Part shown: positions 51,721-61,046 of the stretch, piece by piece
Position numbering within the stretch: the stretch's first letter is position 1
Layout of the letters: the number at the start of each line of letters is the position of its first letter
From: Fontivita pretiosa
GTDB taxonomy: Bacteria > Planctomycetota > Phycisphaerae > Tepidisphaerales > Tepidisphaeraceae
Assembly: GCF_050410795.1 (NCBI RefSeq)
Contig: NZ_CP191258.1
Coordinates: forward strand, 1,116,001 to 1,180,000
DNA: 64,000 nucleotides
Direction of reading: 5' to 3'
Position numbers and translations under genes: made by a program
Notes under the pieces: generated by a model
Database searches by the model: none
What the model was told of the DNA's origin: nothing
Seen by the model: the letters and a program-made list of their open reading frames with translations, nothing else

Positions 51721-51816
51721 CGGCAAAACCGCTGTTGGCCCCGACGCCGGTTTTGCGTCTATAGTGTTGCACGAGGACAAGCCGCAATCGAGAATGCAAT
51801 CAAACGGAGCACACGC

Positions 51817-53403
51817 ATGAACCGCAGCACCAAAACGTTGAAAAAAGCACTGGCCGCGGTGGCGCTGGGCACAGCTCTGTCGGTCGCGTGGTTCGCCGGC
51901 AACGCGCTGGTCCAGGACGTCCAGTTCGCCCGCGCACAGGAACAGGTCGAGGCCACCCGCGCCCAGATCGCCAACGTGCAGGACATGGCCGCAGTGTTCA
52001 AGGCCGTCGGAAAGGCCGTCGAGCCGTCCGTGGTCAGCATCCAGGTGACCAAGTCGGTAAAGAACCCCGCGGCAAGACGGTTCCACGATGACGACCTGCT
52101 TCGCCGCTTCTTCCCGGATCGCGACGGAGACGGCGAGCCGGATGTCCCCGAGGGCTTCCGCTTCAACTTCCCCGATCTGCCGGAGGAGTTCCGCACGCAG
52201 GGCACCGGCAGCGGCGTGATCGTGCAGGTCGATGGCAGCACCGCGTACATCGTGACCAACAACCACGTCGCGGGCGGAGCCACCGAAATGGTCATCACCC
52301 TCAACGACGGGCGCGAGATCAAGAACGCCAAGCTCGTCGGCACCGATCCCAAGAGCGATCTTGCGGTCTTGAAGATCCAGGCTGACCGACTCATCCCCGC
52401 CCGCTGGGGTGACAGCGACAAGGTCGAAAAAGGAGACATCGTCCTGGCCTTCGGCAGCCCCTTCGGATACGTCGGCTCGATGACCCATGGCATCGTCAGC
52501 GCGCTTAACCGTCAGGCTGGCATCATCAGCGGCGAGTTCGCCTACGAGAACTTCATCCAGGTGGATGCGCCAATCAACCCGGGCAACAGTGGCGGACCGC
52601 TGGTCAACCTCAGGGGCGAAGTCATCGGAATCAACACCGCCATCGCTTCCCGCAGCGGAGGCTTCCAGGGCATCGGCTTCTCGGTTCCCTCCAACCAGGC
52701 CAAGTTCGTTTTTGACCAGATTCGCGAGCGCGGCAAGGTCATCCGCGGCTGGCTGGGCGTGGAAATCGCCGACGTCAGCCGCTTTTTGGATGAGGCCCGC
52801 GCGCTGGGCTATGAGGGCGACAAGGGCGTGCTGGTCAAGTTCGCGATGAACAACGCGCCGGCGGCCGGCAAGCTCAAGCCCGGAGACATCATCATCGCCA
52901 TCGACGGCAAGAAGATTGAGACCGTGCAGGAGCTGCGGAACCTGATCGCCGCCACGGCTCCGGGAACCAATGTCACTTTCACTGTCTTCCGCGACGGAAA
53001 GCAGCAGCAGATCACGGTGAAGGTCGGCGAGCAGCCGGACGACCTGCGCTCCGTCGCATCGGCGGGCCAGAGCGAGCCGCAGCCCAGCGGCGAGGTCACG
53101 GCCGAAGCGCTTGGCATCCGACTGGCCGATCCGTCCGAGGAAGTCCTCCAGCGATTCAGCCTGGATCCTTCAACTCAGGGCGCCGTCGTCACGTCGGTCA
53201 AGCCCGGTTCTCTGGCGCACCTGGCTGGCCTGAGCGCCGGGGACGTGATCACCCGCATCGGCAACGATCCGGTCAAGAACGTGGAAGACCTGAACCGGCT
53301 GCTGGCCAATAAAGACCTCAGCAAGGGCCTGAAGCTGTTCGTGACCAATCGCCAGGGATCGCGGTTCGTGTTCATCAAATCCGAAAAGCAGTCTGGCGAG
53401 TAG
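51817..53403 (+). CDS. HtrA/DegP-family periplasmic serine protease
   Basis: A 528-residue secreted protease with a membrane-anchoring N-terminal helix (about 11-30). The catalytic triad is H150 in IVTNNHVAGG, D181 in DPKSDLAVLKI and S258 in PINPGNSGGPLVN. Two PDZ domains follow (from about 310 and about 430). The length suits DegP-type chaperone-proteases. The start at 51817 has GGAG eight bases upstream. It is bounded upstream by the IS right end and downstream by a similar hairpin. Confidence 0.96.
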   Translation: MNRSTKTLKKALAAVALGTALSVAWFAGNALVQDVQFARAQEQVEATRAQIANVQDMAAVFKAVGKAVEPSVVSIQVTKSVKNPAARRFHDDDLLRRFFPDRDGDGEPDVPEGFRFNFPDLPEEFRTQGTGSGVIVQVDGSTAYIVTNNHVAGGATEMVITLNDGREIKNAKLVGTDPKSDLAVLKIQADRLIPARWGDSDKVEKGDIVLAFGSPFGYVGSMTHGIVSALNRQAGIISGEFAYENFIQVDAPINPGNSGGPLVNLRGEVIGINTAIASRSGGFQGIGFSVPSNQAKFVFDQIRERGKVIRGWLGVEIADVSRFLDEARALGYEGDKGVLVKFAMNNAPAAGKLKPGDIIIAIDGKKIETVQELRNLIAATAPGTNVTFTVFRDGKQQQITVKVGEQPDDLRSVASAGQSEPQPSGEVTAEALGIRLADPSEEVLQRFSLDPSTQGAVVTSVKPGSLAHLAGLSAGDVITRIGNDPVKNVEDLNRLLANKDLSKGLKLFVTNRQGSRFVFIKSEKQSGE

Positions 53404-53410
53404 GCGCCGC

Positions 53411-53460
53411 AGGGGTCGGGACTGTCTGGAACGAAAAACAAAGACTCCCGACCCCTTTTT
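53411..53460 (+). terminator. Rho-independent terminator after htrA, related to the IS end
   Basis: AGGGGTCGGGA (53411-53421) pairs with TCCCGACCCCT (53446-53456) and is followed by TTTTT. The core GGTCGGGAGTCTTTGTTTT (as its reverse complement, 53435-53453) matches 51673-51691 in the opposite direction over 19 bases. So the htrA gene is flanked by inverted copies of this unit. The last T is shared with the stop codon of the convergent gene at 53460. Confidence 0.85.
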
Positions 53461-53891
53461 CATGCGCTGAGGCAGCGATACTGCTCCAGCAGGCTCCGAT
53501 CGGCGCGGGCGACGCGAAAGCTGGTCCAGATGCTTTGGCCGCGGGCACGCGGCTCCGTGGCGCACACGACGCAGCGGCGACGCGACTTGGCCCGCACAAC
53601 CCCGGTCGTGTACTCCACACTGAAAATGTACCGATAACAGGACGGTTCCGTGCCGTAGATCAGATCACGAACCACCACATCGGCCGCGCCGACAACCGGA
53701 AGGTGAGCGGCGACGCGCGGCGCGAGGTTCAGCACGTCGGTCGGGCTGTAATGCATCTGCCATTGCCGCGCCAGTGCCGACAATGCCCGACGCCGACGAT
53801 GATCCAGCACCGCCTGTGCCCCTAACGCCACCAGCGTCAGCAGCGCCACAATCAGCAGCAGCAGGCTCGGCCAGATCAGTGGTTGAGGCAT
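53460..53891 (-). CDS. Small membrane protein of unknown function
   Basis: A 143-residue protein (MPQPLIWPSLLLLI...) with one N-terminal membrane helix and a positively charged loop. No known motif is seen. Cysteines occur in a CVVCATEP segment and a YRCLSA tail. It converges with htrA, sharing a base with its terminator. A further ATG at 53930 would add 13 residues. Confidence 0.6.
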   Translation of the reverse strand: MPQPLIWPSLLLLIVALLTLVALGAQAVLDHRRRRALSALARQWQMHYSPTDVLNLAPRVAAHLPVVGAADVVVRDLIYGTEPSCYRYIFSVEYTTGVVRAKSRRRCVVCATEPRARGQSIWTSFRVARADRSLLEQYRCLSA

Positions 53892-53996
53892 GGTGGGTCG
53901 TGAGAATCTGCGTCTGGGCAACTGCGGCATCAGCCCGCGTGGCAGTTGACCGCCCGGGCTACGGCATCGTCGGTTCGCACCGTACGCTGCGGTCGA

Positions 53997-55280
53997 TCAG
54001 GGGGGCAATGCCGGTTGTCCGGGCGCGGACATCACCGGCTCGCCCTGCTGGGTCGCGGGCTGTGTCGTCTGGCCCGCAACATGCACAAGGCTCTGCCCGG
54101 TCGGCGGTGTATAGTTGATTCCATAGTCAGGCTGGATCGGCGACAGCGAACGATTCATCCACTCGACCAGCGCCCGGTACTTGGGATCGTCCTTGTTGCG
54201 GAACATCGGCTGGATGGGCTTGCCGCCAACCAGTGGGTGATCGTACTCGGCGATGTTGATCGGCAATCCGAAGTTCGCCAGCAGCGACTGCTCGCCGCGG
54301 CCGCGCTCGATCAGCCGTTTGGCGCTGTTGCCGAACACCCCGCCGGTATCAGCGATCGGCTTTTCCCAGGTCATCAGGATATAGAAGTTTGTGTAGGTGA
54401 CCAGATCGTTGTCGGCCGGGGAATACAAAATCAGGCTACCCCCGGCGCTGCCCCCGTGACACGCTGCCGTGGCGCAGTTCTGGAGCACCATCGGTTGAAT
54501 CTGCCGACGGAATTCGAGGATGGCCGGCGGATCACTGGCGATCCGCACCCGCTGCTGCATGTCCGGATCGCCCTTCTCGAAGATTTCCAGCGCCTGCTGT
54601 ACCGGGGGCTTGGCGTTGAACTCGGCCAGTGTCATGTTCTGGCTTTCGGCGAAGCGTTTTCGCACCGCCGGGTCAATGCTGATTCGCACACCGCTGTCGC
54701 CGGGCTTCAGTTCCTTGCGGCGGATGACTTCCACATCGGCCGGGGTAAGCAGCCGTCGATCGCCGCTGTGCACGGGCGTGGGGGGCAGGCGCGACGAGGG
54801 CGTGGACGGCGCGGCTCCAGCAGCCACCGTCGCCTCGCCCGCGGTGGCAGCCCGGTCGCGCTCCAGCTCGATTTGCCTTTGCACCAGCCGCAGCATGTCG
54901 GTTGCTTCCCGGCTGTTCGGATCCACACTCAGCGCGTTCTCCAGCGCCTCCCGCGCCAGGTCATATCGCCGCCGATCGAATGCCTCCCGCGCCAGGGCAA
55001 TTCGCCCGGCAACATCCTTCTCGTCCAGCTTGCTCAGGCGCTGACGAAAATCCGCCTCGTAGTCACTCTTGAGCTCGATCGACTCGACGTCGGCTTTTTG
55101 AAGAATCGTCTCCACACCGTGCAACCGGATGCGCACGACCTCATTGCCGACGGTCACGTCGCCCTGGTAGGTCTGTCCATCCCGGGTCCTGACGACGCCC
55201 TGATCGGCAAAGGTGCTTGCGACGAGGATCGCGCCAATGGCCGCGAACAACAGCACGGCACGTCGTCCAGATCGGTTCAT
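53997..55280 (-). CDS. Secreted TPR protein with CX4CH motif
   Basis: The protein (427 residues) has a signal peptide (about 10-27), a TPR-like region (LAREAFDRRRYDLAREALENALSVDP at about 96-121), a Thr/Pro-rich linker and a C-terminal domain. At about 269-275 it has CATAACH, a CX4CH arrangement like a covalent haem site with two extra residues between the cysteines. Downstream text includes LVGGKPIQPMFRNKDDPKYRALVEWM. Planctomycetes have many cytochrome-like secreted proteins of the same architecture, so haem attachment is possible but unproven. The start at 55280 gives the compact signal. Confidence 0.75.
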   Translation of the reverse strand: MNRSGRRAVLLFAAIGAILVASTFADQGVVRTRDGQTYQGDVTVGNEVVRIRLHGVETILQKADVESIELKSDYEADFRQRLSKLDEKDVAGRIALAREAFDRRRYDLAREALENALSVDPNSREATDMLRLVQRQIELERDRAATAGEATVAAGAAPSTPSSRLPPTPVHSGDRRLLTPADVEVIRRKELKPGDSGVRISIDPAVRKRFAESQNMTLAEFNAKPPVQQALEIFEKGDPDMQQRVRIASDPPAILEFRRQIQPMVLQNCATAACHGGSAGGSLILYSPADNDLVTYTNFYILMTWEKPIADTGGVFGNSAKRLIERGRGEQSLLANFGLPINIAEYDHPLVGGKPIQPMFRNKDDPKYRALVEWMNRSLSPIQPDYGINYTPPTGQSLVHVAGQTTQPATQQGEPVMSAPGQPALPP

Positions 55281-55466
55281 AGATCGGTCCTTTGCCTGGC
55301 TGGCTTGCCTCAATCCATCCTAAGCGACACGTGAAGAACCGGGCAAGTTTGATATCGCAGGCGGACAGGAGCGGTTCGGGGCACCGTCGCACGCGGCCTG
55401 GCACGCCAGCAGAACCTGAAACGCGCGCACATCCTGCACGCGTTTCTCCGTGGCGACCGCAGATGC

Positions 55467-56627
55467 CTAAAGCAGCGGTCGGACGCGCCCGTCGCCGTGC
55501 CCGCTGGATTTGCCCCAGATTCCCGGGATTGGCGTATGGCACTGCGGGCACAGTCCGTCGGCACCGATCAGATTGCGCTTTACGAAAAAGCCGTAACGCT
55601 CGATGAGGGTGGCATTGCAGTGATGGCAGCGGGTGTTCTCCCACTCCCCCACCTGCCCGGGCAGATTGCCGGCATAGATGTACTTCAGCCCCGCGGCCCG
55701 GCCGATCTCCACCACGCCAAGCAGGTCCTGGGCCGTGGTCTGCCGATATCCCTCGGTCATCTTGTAGTCCGGATGAAACGCGGTCACATGCCAGGGCATC
55801 AGCGGATCAACACCGACGAGGAACTCGGCCATCTGTTTCAGCTCATCGGGATCGTCGCTGAAACCCGGGACGATCAGCGTGACGATCTCGACCCAGAACG
55901 CCCGCTGCTTGAGCATGCGGATCGTGTCCAGCACATTCTCCATCACGCCGCCCAGCTCGCGATAGTGCTTCGGATTAAAGGTCTTCAGATCGACCTTGTA
56001 GGCATCGACATACGGGCGGATGAAATCCAGAACCTGCGGCGTGCCGTTGCCGTTGGAGACATACGCGCACCTCAACCCGCGCTGCCGCGCCTCACGGAAA
56101 ATCGCCACCGCCCATTCGCTGGTGATCAGCGGCTCGTTGTAGCTCGACGCCACCACCGGCGCCCCGTGCTCAATGGCCAGATCAACCAGTTGCTTCGGCG
56201 TGCAGACGCGTGGCGGGGCGAAGGCATTGGGGTCGCGAAGCATCTGGCTGGTCACCCAGTTCTGGCAGTAGCCGCAGTGATAGTCGCACCCGAGCATGCC
56301 GAACGTCAGCGCGTCCGAGCCGGGCAGCACATGGAAGAAAGGTTTTTTCTCGATCGGATCGCACGCCAGCGCCCCGACATATCCGAACGGAACCAGCAGC
56401 GTGCCATGGTCGTTGAACCGCACCCGGCAGACACCGTCCCGCCCCGGCTTGATCAGGCAGCGATGCCCGCAGGCAAAGCAACGCACCGCACCGTCGGGCA
56501 GCCGCTCGATCAGCTCCTCGGCGGCCGGGGCGCTGTAACGGTGCAGCCATTGCTTCAGCGTGGTCAACCGCTGTTTCTCGTCAAGGCTCTCAAGCACGTC
56601 CAGGGATACTTCCGCTGGCATAGGCAT
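55467..56627 (-). CDS. amrS: AmmeMemoRadiSam-system radical SAM enzyme
   Basis: A 386-residue radical SAM protein. The cluster motif is CDYHCGYC (CxxxCxxC) and an N-terminal zinc-type pair is seen in CFACGHRCLIKPGRDGVCRV. Further family pieces are SSYNEPLITSEWAVAI, YVDAYKVDLKTFNPKHYRELGG and LIPVPGF-like LIVPGFSDDPDELKQMAEFL. The C-terminal CHHCNATLIERYG and CPQCHTP pairs would bind metal. AmmeMemoRadiSam enzymes usually occur with AmmeMemoRadiSam A and B proteins; neither is adjacent here. The name AmrS is assigned from these motifs. Cognate substrate is not known to me. Confidence 0.88.
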   Translation of the reverse strand: MPMPAEVSLDVLESLDEKQRLTTLKQWLHRYSAPAAEELIERLPDGAVRCFACGHRCLIKPGRDGVCRVRFNDHGTLLVPFGYVGALACDPIEKKPFFHVLPGSDALTFGMLGCDYHCGYCQNWVTSQMLRDPNAFAPPRVCTPKQLVDLAIEHGAPVVASSYNEPLITSEWAVAIFREARQRGLRCAYVSNGNGTPQVLDFIRPYVDAYKVDLKTFNPKHYRELGGVMENVLDTIRMLKQRAFWVEIVTLIVPGFSDDPDELKQMAEFLVGVDPLMPWHVTAFHPDYKMTEGYRQTTAQDLLGVVEIGRAAGLKYIYAGNLPGQVGEWENTRCHHCNATLIERYGFFVKRNLIGADGLCPQCHTPIPGIWGKSSGHGDGRVRPLL

Positions 56628-56829
56628 TCACCTGCCTATTGATTCTACGCCCAATGCCGCGGGAATGGACCGGTCTTTTTGCCGGAGTGGCAGGTCGTAT
56701 GCGCATCCGTAGAAACGTGGGTATGTCTGCCTGGGGACAGTTCCAAGCCGTGCGCGATGGGCGCGCGGGCTGTGGAATGGCGCGCAGCGCCCTTCCCCGC
56801 TTTGGTAATCGTGCTTGCCCGCCGGATGC

Positions 56830-57849
56830 TTACTGGGTGCTGATCAGCGCCTTGATCTCCGGAGTGTCCAGATTCTCCCTGGTCAGCAGTTGCACGCCGG
56901 TGTCGATGACCGGCTCGACCTTTTCGCCCTTGATGTGCGAAACGAGCGTCTTGACGCCCAAGTACCCCATCTTCATCGGATCCTGCGAGACCAGCGCCGC
57001 GATCTCGCCCTTGCGCAGCGCGTCGATCAGCGGGGCCGAGGCGTCGAAGCCGACGAACTTCTTCTTCCCGGCAAGCTGCGCCTGCCGCAATGCCAGCAGC
57101 ATTCCGTGCGTCGAGCTTTCGTTGGGGCAGAAGATGCCGTCGGCGGCCTGAAGCTGGTCCAGAAGCTGCATCGAGGCCTTCATGGCGTCGTCGGTGGTGG
57201 CGCCGGCGTAGCGGTTTTCGGAAATGACCTGGATCTCGGGGTATTTCCTGAGAGCTTCAAGGAAGCCGGTTTCGCGTTCGGTGGTGCTGGCCGAGCCTTC
57301 CTGATAGCGAAGCAGCACGACCTTGCCCCTGCCGCCAAGCTCTTTGGCCAGCGCCTCGCCGGCCATGGCCCCGCCCAGACGGTTATTCGTCGCCACGAAG
57401 CTGATGAAGTCCTTGCCCGGCTCGCCTTTCAGCCCCGAGTCGAAGATGACGACGGGAATACCACTGCCCATGGCGCTTTGCACAGGCCGGCGCAGCGCCG
57501 TGTCATCCAGCGGCGCCAGAACGATCCCGTCGACGCCTTCGGAAATGAACTGCTGGACGATATCGATCTGCTGCTGGCGGTCGTTTTCCTTCAACGGCCC
57601 GCGCCAGATCACGTTCACCCCAAGCTCCGCCTGCGCCTTGCGTGCCCCGGCTTCCACCGCCTTCCAGAAACTGTGGGTTGTGCCCTTGGGGATGACGGCG
57701 ATGTCCAGGGTCGCGCCCGCCGCGGAGCTTTGCCCGGTTGTTGCGCCGGGCTGAACCTTTCCGCTCTGGCCGCTGTTGTCGCAGCCAATCGCGATCAGTC
57801 CCATCACCGCCAGTACAAGCACGCCCAGACAAAAGCGATGTCGAAACAT
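56830..57849 (-). CDS. Sugar ABC transporter substrate-binding lipoprotein (RbsB-like)
   Basis: A 339-residue periplasmic binding protein with a signal peptide and lipobox AIGC (about 20-23). The type I periplasmic-binding fold is plain: IAVIPKGTTHSFWKAVEAGA, FISEGVDGIVLAPLDD, SGIPVVIFDSGLKG, GIFCPNESSTHGML and KKFVGFDASAPLIDALRKGEIAALVSQDP. It likely binds a sugar for an ABC importer, but permease and ATPase genes are not in the window. It precedes metK on the same strand by 19 bases in the transcription order metK, then this gene, so they may be cotranscribed. Confidence 0.9.
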   Translation of the reverse strand: MFRHRFCLGVLVLAVMGLIAIGCDNSGQSGKVQPGATTGQSSAAGATLDIAVIPKGTTHSFWKAVEAGARKAQAELGVNVIWRGPLKENDRQQQIDIVQQFISEGVDGIVLAPLDDTALRRPVQSAMGSGIPVVIFDSGLKGEPGKDFISFVATNNRLGGAMAGEALAKELGGRGKVVLLRYQEGSASTTERETGFLEALRKYPEIQVISENRYAGATTDDAMKASMQLLDQLQAADGIFCPNESSTHGMLLALRQAQLAGKKKFVGFDASAPLIDALRKGEIAALVSQDPMKMGYLGVKTLVSHIKGEKVEPVIDTGVQLLTRENLDTPEIKALISTQ

Positions 57850-57868
57850 GACTGCTCCCCGCCGGATA

Positions 57869-59092
57869 CTATCCGGCCTTGCGCATCGTCAGCCCGGCGG
57901 CCTTGGCCAGCTCCTCGGCCTTGTCGGTCTTTTCCCAGGAGAACGCTCCGTCAGGGGTTGGGGGCCGGCCGAAATGTCCGTGCCGCGCGGTCTGCTTGTA
58001 GATCGGCTTGAGCAGATCCAGATGCTTGATGATCCCTCGCGGCGTGAGCGGGAAATGCTGCTTCACCAGCTCGGCGATGTCGTCCTCGGGGATCCGGGCC
58101 GTGTCTTCGGTGCTGACGGTCACGCTCACCGGATGCGCCACGCCGATCGCGTAGGCCAATTGCACTTCCGCGGCCCGCGCCAGCCCGGCGGCGACGATGT
58201 TCTTGGCGATGTATCGCGCCATGTAGCAGGCGCTGCGATCGACCTTGGAAGGGTCCTTGCCGCTGAACGCCCCCCCGCCATGCGCCCCGCGACCGCCGTA
58301 GCTGTCCACGATGATCTTGCGTCCGGTCAGCCCGGTGTCGCCGTGCGGCCCGCCCACGACAAACTTGCCCGTCGGGTTGATGTGGAAGATGATCTCGTCG
58401 TTCCACAGCTTCTTGGGAATCACCGGCTTGATCACTTCCTGGATGATCTGCTGCTTGGCCTTTTTCGAGAACTCGTCGTTCCTGTCCAGCACGCTTTCAT
58501 CATGCTGCGTGGAGATCACGACGGTGTGCACCCGCTTGGGGCGCTCGTTTTGATACTCGATGGTGACCTGGCTTTTGCCGTCGGGACGCAGCCACTTGAG
58601 CCTGCCGGTCTGTCGGCACCACGCCAGCCGTTCCACCAGCCGGTGCGCCAGGTGGATCGGCAGGGGCATCAGCTCCGGGGTTTCGTCGCAGGCGTAGCCA
58701 AACATCAGCCCCTGGTCGCCGGCGCCCTGCTCACGCTCATCATCGCCAGCATGGTCCACACCGCGGGCGATGTCCGGGCTTTGCCGGTGGATCGCGCTGA
58801 GCACTCCGCAGTTGTAGTCAAAACCAATCTCCGGGTGGGTGTAGCCGATCTCCTTGATCGTCTGGCGGGCGATCTCGATCACGTCGACATACGCGGAAGT
58901 GGTGATCTCGCCAGCGATCACGCATTGCCCGGTCGTGACCAGCGTCTCGCACGCTACCCGCGCGCGGGGATCCTGGGCGATGATCGCATCGAGAATGGCG
59001 TCGGAGATCTGGTCGGCCACCTTATCGGGGTGGCCCATGGTCACGGACTCGCTGGTGAACAGGTGTGTGCTGCGGCGGAATTCCGGGGACAC
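57869..59092 (-). CDS. metK: S-adenosylmethionine synthetase
   Basis: MetK makes S-adenosylmethionine from ATP and methionine. The 407-residue protein shows LFTSESVTMGHPDKVADQIS, GAGDQGLMFGYACDETPELMP and, near the middle, PTGKFVVGGPHGDTGLTGRKIIVDSYGG and GGGAFSGKDPSKVDRS. These are the conserved catalytic and nucleotide-binding segments. The start is GTG at 59092, with AAAGGAG nine bases upstream on the minus strand. A short hairpin stands just upstream of that ribosome-binding site. Confidence 0.97.
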   Translation of the reverse strand: MSPEFRRSTHLFTSESVTMGHPDKVADQISDAILDAIIAQDPRARVACETLVTTGQCVIAGEITTSAYVDVIEIARQTIKEIGYTHPEIGFDYNCGVLSAIHRQSPDIARGVDHAGDDEREQGAGDQGLMFGYACDETPELMPLPIHLAHRLVERLAWCRQTGRLKWLRPDGKSQVTIEYQNERPKRVHTVVISTQHDESVLDRNDEFSKKAKQQIIQEVIKPVIPKKLWNDEIIFHINPTGKFVVGGPHGDTGLTGRKIIVDSYGGRGAHGGGAFSGKDPSKVDRSACYMARYIAKNIVAAGLARAAEVQLAYAIGVAHPVSVTVSTEDTARIPEDDIAELVKQHFPLTPRGIIKHLDLLKPIYKQTARHGHFGRPPTPDGAFSWEKTDKAEELAKAAGLTMRKAG

Positions 59093-59115
59093 GATTCGAT
59101 TCTCCTTTAACAGTT

Positions 59116-59136
59116 CGCAAGCCGTGCGGGCTTGCG
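59116..59136 (-). promoter_or_regulatory. Hairpin in the metK leader
   Basis: CGCAAGCC (59116-59123) pairs with GGCTTGCG (59129-59136). On the minus strand the stem lies seven bases upstream of the metK ribosome-binding site. It could affect translation. I do not recognise a known SAM riboswitch class in this 228-base gap. Confidence 0.4.
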
Positions 59137-59320
59137 CGGTTCATGCGTTACTGTGCACGGTGTTCCAACGGACCCGTGAACAAGCGGGGGCGCAGAACAT
59201 ACAGCGCGGTGCCCGGATCGGCAAGCAGGCATGATTGGCCACGGACCGCCGGATTGCGGCATTCCTGCACGATCTCGCTTGAAATGACCGATAAGATCAA
59301 CAAGATCGGAGCCAGCGCGG

Positions 59321-60121
59321 ATGCAACCACGCATGAGACTTGTCCGTTTTGACCAGGACGGCCAGCCGCTGCCGACGCAACGGCAAGCGGGGCAAACGTT
59401 GGAAGTTATGCCAGACGAAGAAGTTGAATCATCTGTGCCGCTGGATTCCCACCGCACACGCCGAGGCGGCGACGAACCGCCTGACGGAGCCGTGCAAGAC
59501 CCGACATCGGCGGATGAGCGGCAGGAGCCGGCTCAGCCCGGCGAGCTGCCGGCGGTCAACCTCGCCGCCCTGGAAGCCCTGCTGTTCAGCACGCATCACC
59601 CGCTGACGGCAGGTCGGCTGGCCGAACTGCTCGGGCTGGGCAGCACCCGCCCCGTCCGCCACGCGATCAGCCAGCTTAACCAGACCTACCAGGCCACGGG
59701 GCGATCTTTCCGTATCGAACAGGTCGCCGGCGGTTATCAACTGCTGACGCTGCCGGAATTCGGCGAATTGCTCAGCAGGCTGCATCAACGCGAAATCGAC
59801 GCCAAACTGACCAAAGCCGCGCTGGAGACCCTGGCGATCATCGCCTACAAGCAGCCGATCCTCCGCGCCGACATCGAGGCGATTCGCGGGGTGGCCTGCG
59901 GCGAAACGATCCGCAGCCTCATGGAAAAGCACCTGGTCAAGATCGCCGGTCGCGCCGAAGAACCCGGCCGGCCCATCCTCTATGGCACCACCCGCCGGTT
60001 CCTGGAGGTCTTTGGCCTGAACAGCCTGCGAGATCTGCCGCAGCCCCCGGCGGAGCTGGCGCCGGCGGCAAGCCCCGCCGGCTCAACCGAAACGCCCCGC
60101 CCATCCGATTCACCCGGCTGA
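59321..60121 (+). CDS. scpB: Chromosome segregation and condensation protein ScpB
   Basis: ScpB is the winged-helix kleisin partner in the SMC complex. The 266-residue protein has a long disordered, acidic N-terminal extension (about 1-75), then the first winged-helix domain (LAALEALLFSTHHPLTAGRLAELL) and the second (ALETLAIIAYKQPILRADIEAIRGV, GRPILYGTTRRFLEVFGL). These are strong family matches. The C-terminal tail is proline-rich. scpA is not adjacent here. Confidence 0.94.
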   Translation: MQPRMRLVRFDQDGQPLPTQRQAGQTLEVMPDEEVESSVPLDSHRTRRGGDEPPDGAVQDPTSADERQEPAQPGELPAVNLAALEALLFSTHHPLTAGRLAELLGLGSTRPVRHAISQLNQTYQATGRSFRIEQVAGGYQLLTLPEFGELLSRLHQREIDAKLTKAALETLAIIAYKQPILRADIEAIRGVACGETIRSLMEKHLVKIAGRAEEPGRPILYGTTRRFLEVFGLNSLRDLPQPPAELAPAASPAGSTETPRPSDSPG

Positions 60122-60204
60122 GCAACCCCGAACCAGCGATCCCGCCGGCGGTGACAGTTGCCCGTTCTTCGGTCCGGCACTTCAGGGGTATGATCTCTAC
60201 AGAT

Positions 60205-60981
60205 ATGGCCGCAAAGGTCGAACGCACCACGCCCCAGTCACTTGCACGCCAGCTCCAGGAATTGTGCGAGCTGGGCCAGAGCCAGCTCGTGCGAACCGAG
60301 TATCTGCGCGCCGAGCAGACGCTGATCCAGGCCGAATCCATCGCGCTGACGCTGGGCGACTTCGACACGCTGGCGCGACTCTACATGCCGCTTCAGGAAG
60401 CCCGCCGGCAGCGACGACAACACTGTGGCGAAGGAGTGGTCTGTTTGGACCTGATCGCCACCGGGCCCGACGATCGCGTCGATGGCCGGCGAGTCGTGGA
60501 AAATTACCCGCACGGGCAGCTTCTGGTGGCCGGTTGGGCATCGATTCAGCCGGCCCTGGACGTGCGCCGGCTTCAGACCGAGCACGAGCTGTATGTCGAG
60601 ACTTTTCTGGCGGCCAGCTATCCGCTGGGCAGCGAACGGGTGGTAGCGATCGTGCCGCTGCCGGACATGTCATTGCCGCCCGCCGAGCCGCGCCGGACGA
60701 TCGACGAGCTGCTGAAATCGCTGCCGCCACACTGCATCGTGCTGCGGGAATCCGAATTGCCCCAGGGAGTCCGCCGTGGCAATGCGCAGACCTTTTCGCA
60801 GATCATGTCGTTGTGGGAACGGCTGCACGCCCCGTTTCTCGCCGCCGCCGATGCCATCGACGATCCGCTCAAGCGGATTGAGGCATATCGCAGAACCCTC
60901 CAGGTGGACTACGCCTGCGAGCTGGCGCACCAGAAACTGAGCGACACGGCGCGACAACTCGCGAGGATCAAGCACCGCTGA
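60205..60981 (+). CDS. Hypothetical protein, alpha-helical
   Basis: A 258-residue protein with a helical N-terminal region (RQLQELCELGQSQLVRTEYLRAEQTLIQAESIALTLGDFDTLARLY) resembling a TPR-like pair. The C-terminal half has LIATGPDDRVDGRRVV and IVPLPDMSLPPAEPRRTIDELLKSLPP. No known family was recognised. The start could be ATG 60190 or 60205. It follows scpB by 83 bases and converges with gyrB. Confidence 0.75.
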   Translation: MAAKVERTTPQSLARQLQELCELGQSQLVRTEYLRAEQTLIQAESIALTLGDFDTLARLYMPLQEARRQRRQHCGEGVVCLDLIATGPDDRVDGRRVVENYPHGQLLVAGWASIQPALDVRRLQTEHELYVETFLAASYPLGSERVVAIVPLPDMSLPPAEPRRTIDELLKSLPPHCIVLRESELPQGVRRGNAQTFSQIMSLWERLHAPFLAAADAIDDPLKRIEAYRRTLQVDYACELAHQKLSDTARQLARIKHR

Positions 60982-61015
60982 CTGCCCGGTCCGGCCAGGC
61001 GTGACAGCCCATTGC

Positions 61016-61031
61016 GCCTGCGCAAGCAGGC
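61016..61031. terminator. Small GCAA-loop hairpin between convergent genes
   Basis: GCCTGC (61016-61021) pairs with GCAGGC (61026-61031) around a GCAA loop between the hypothetical gene and gyrB stop. It lacks a T-run, so it is only a possible bidirectional barrier. Confidence 0.35.
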
Positions 61032-61046
61032 AGGCAGCTCGCACCG

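Noticed and set aside
59093..59320. Possible SAM riboswitch before metK
   Set aside because: Only a short leader hairpin is visible; I do not recognise the conserved core of any SAM riboswitch class.
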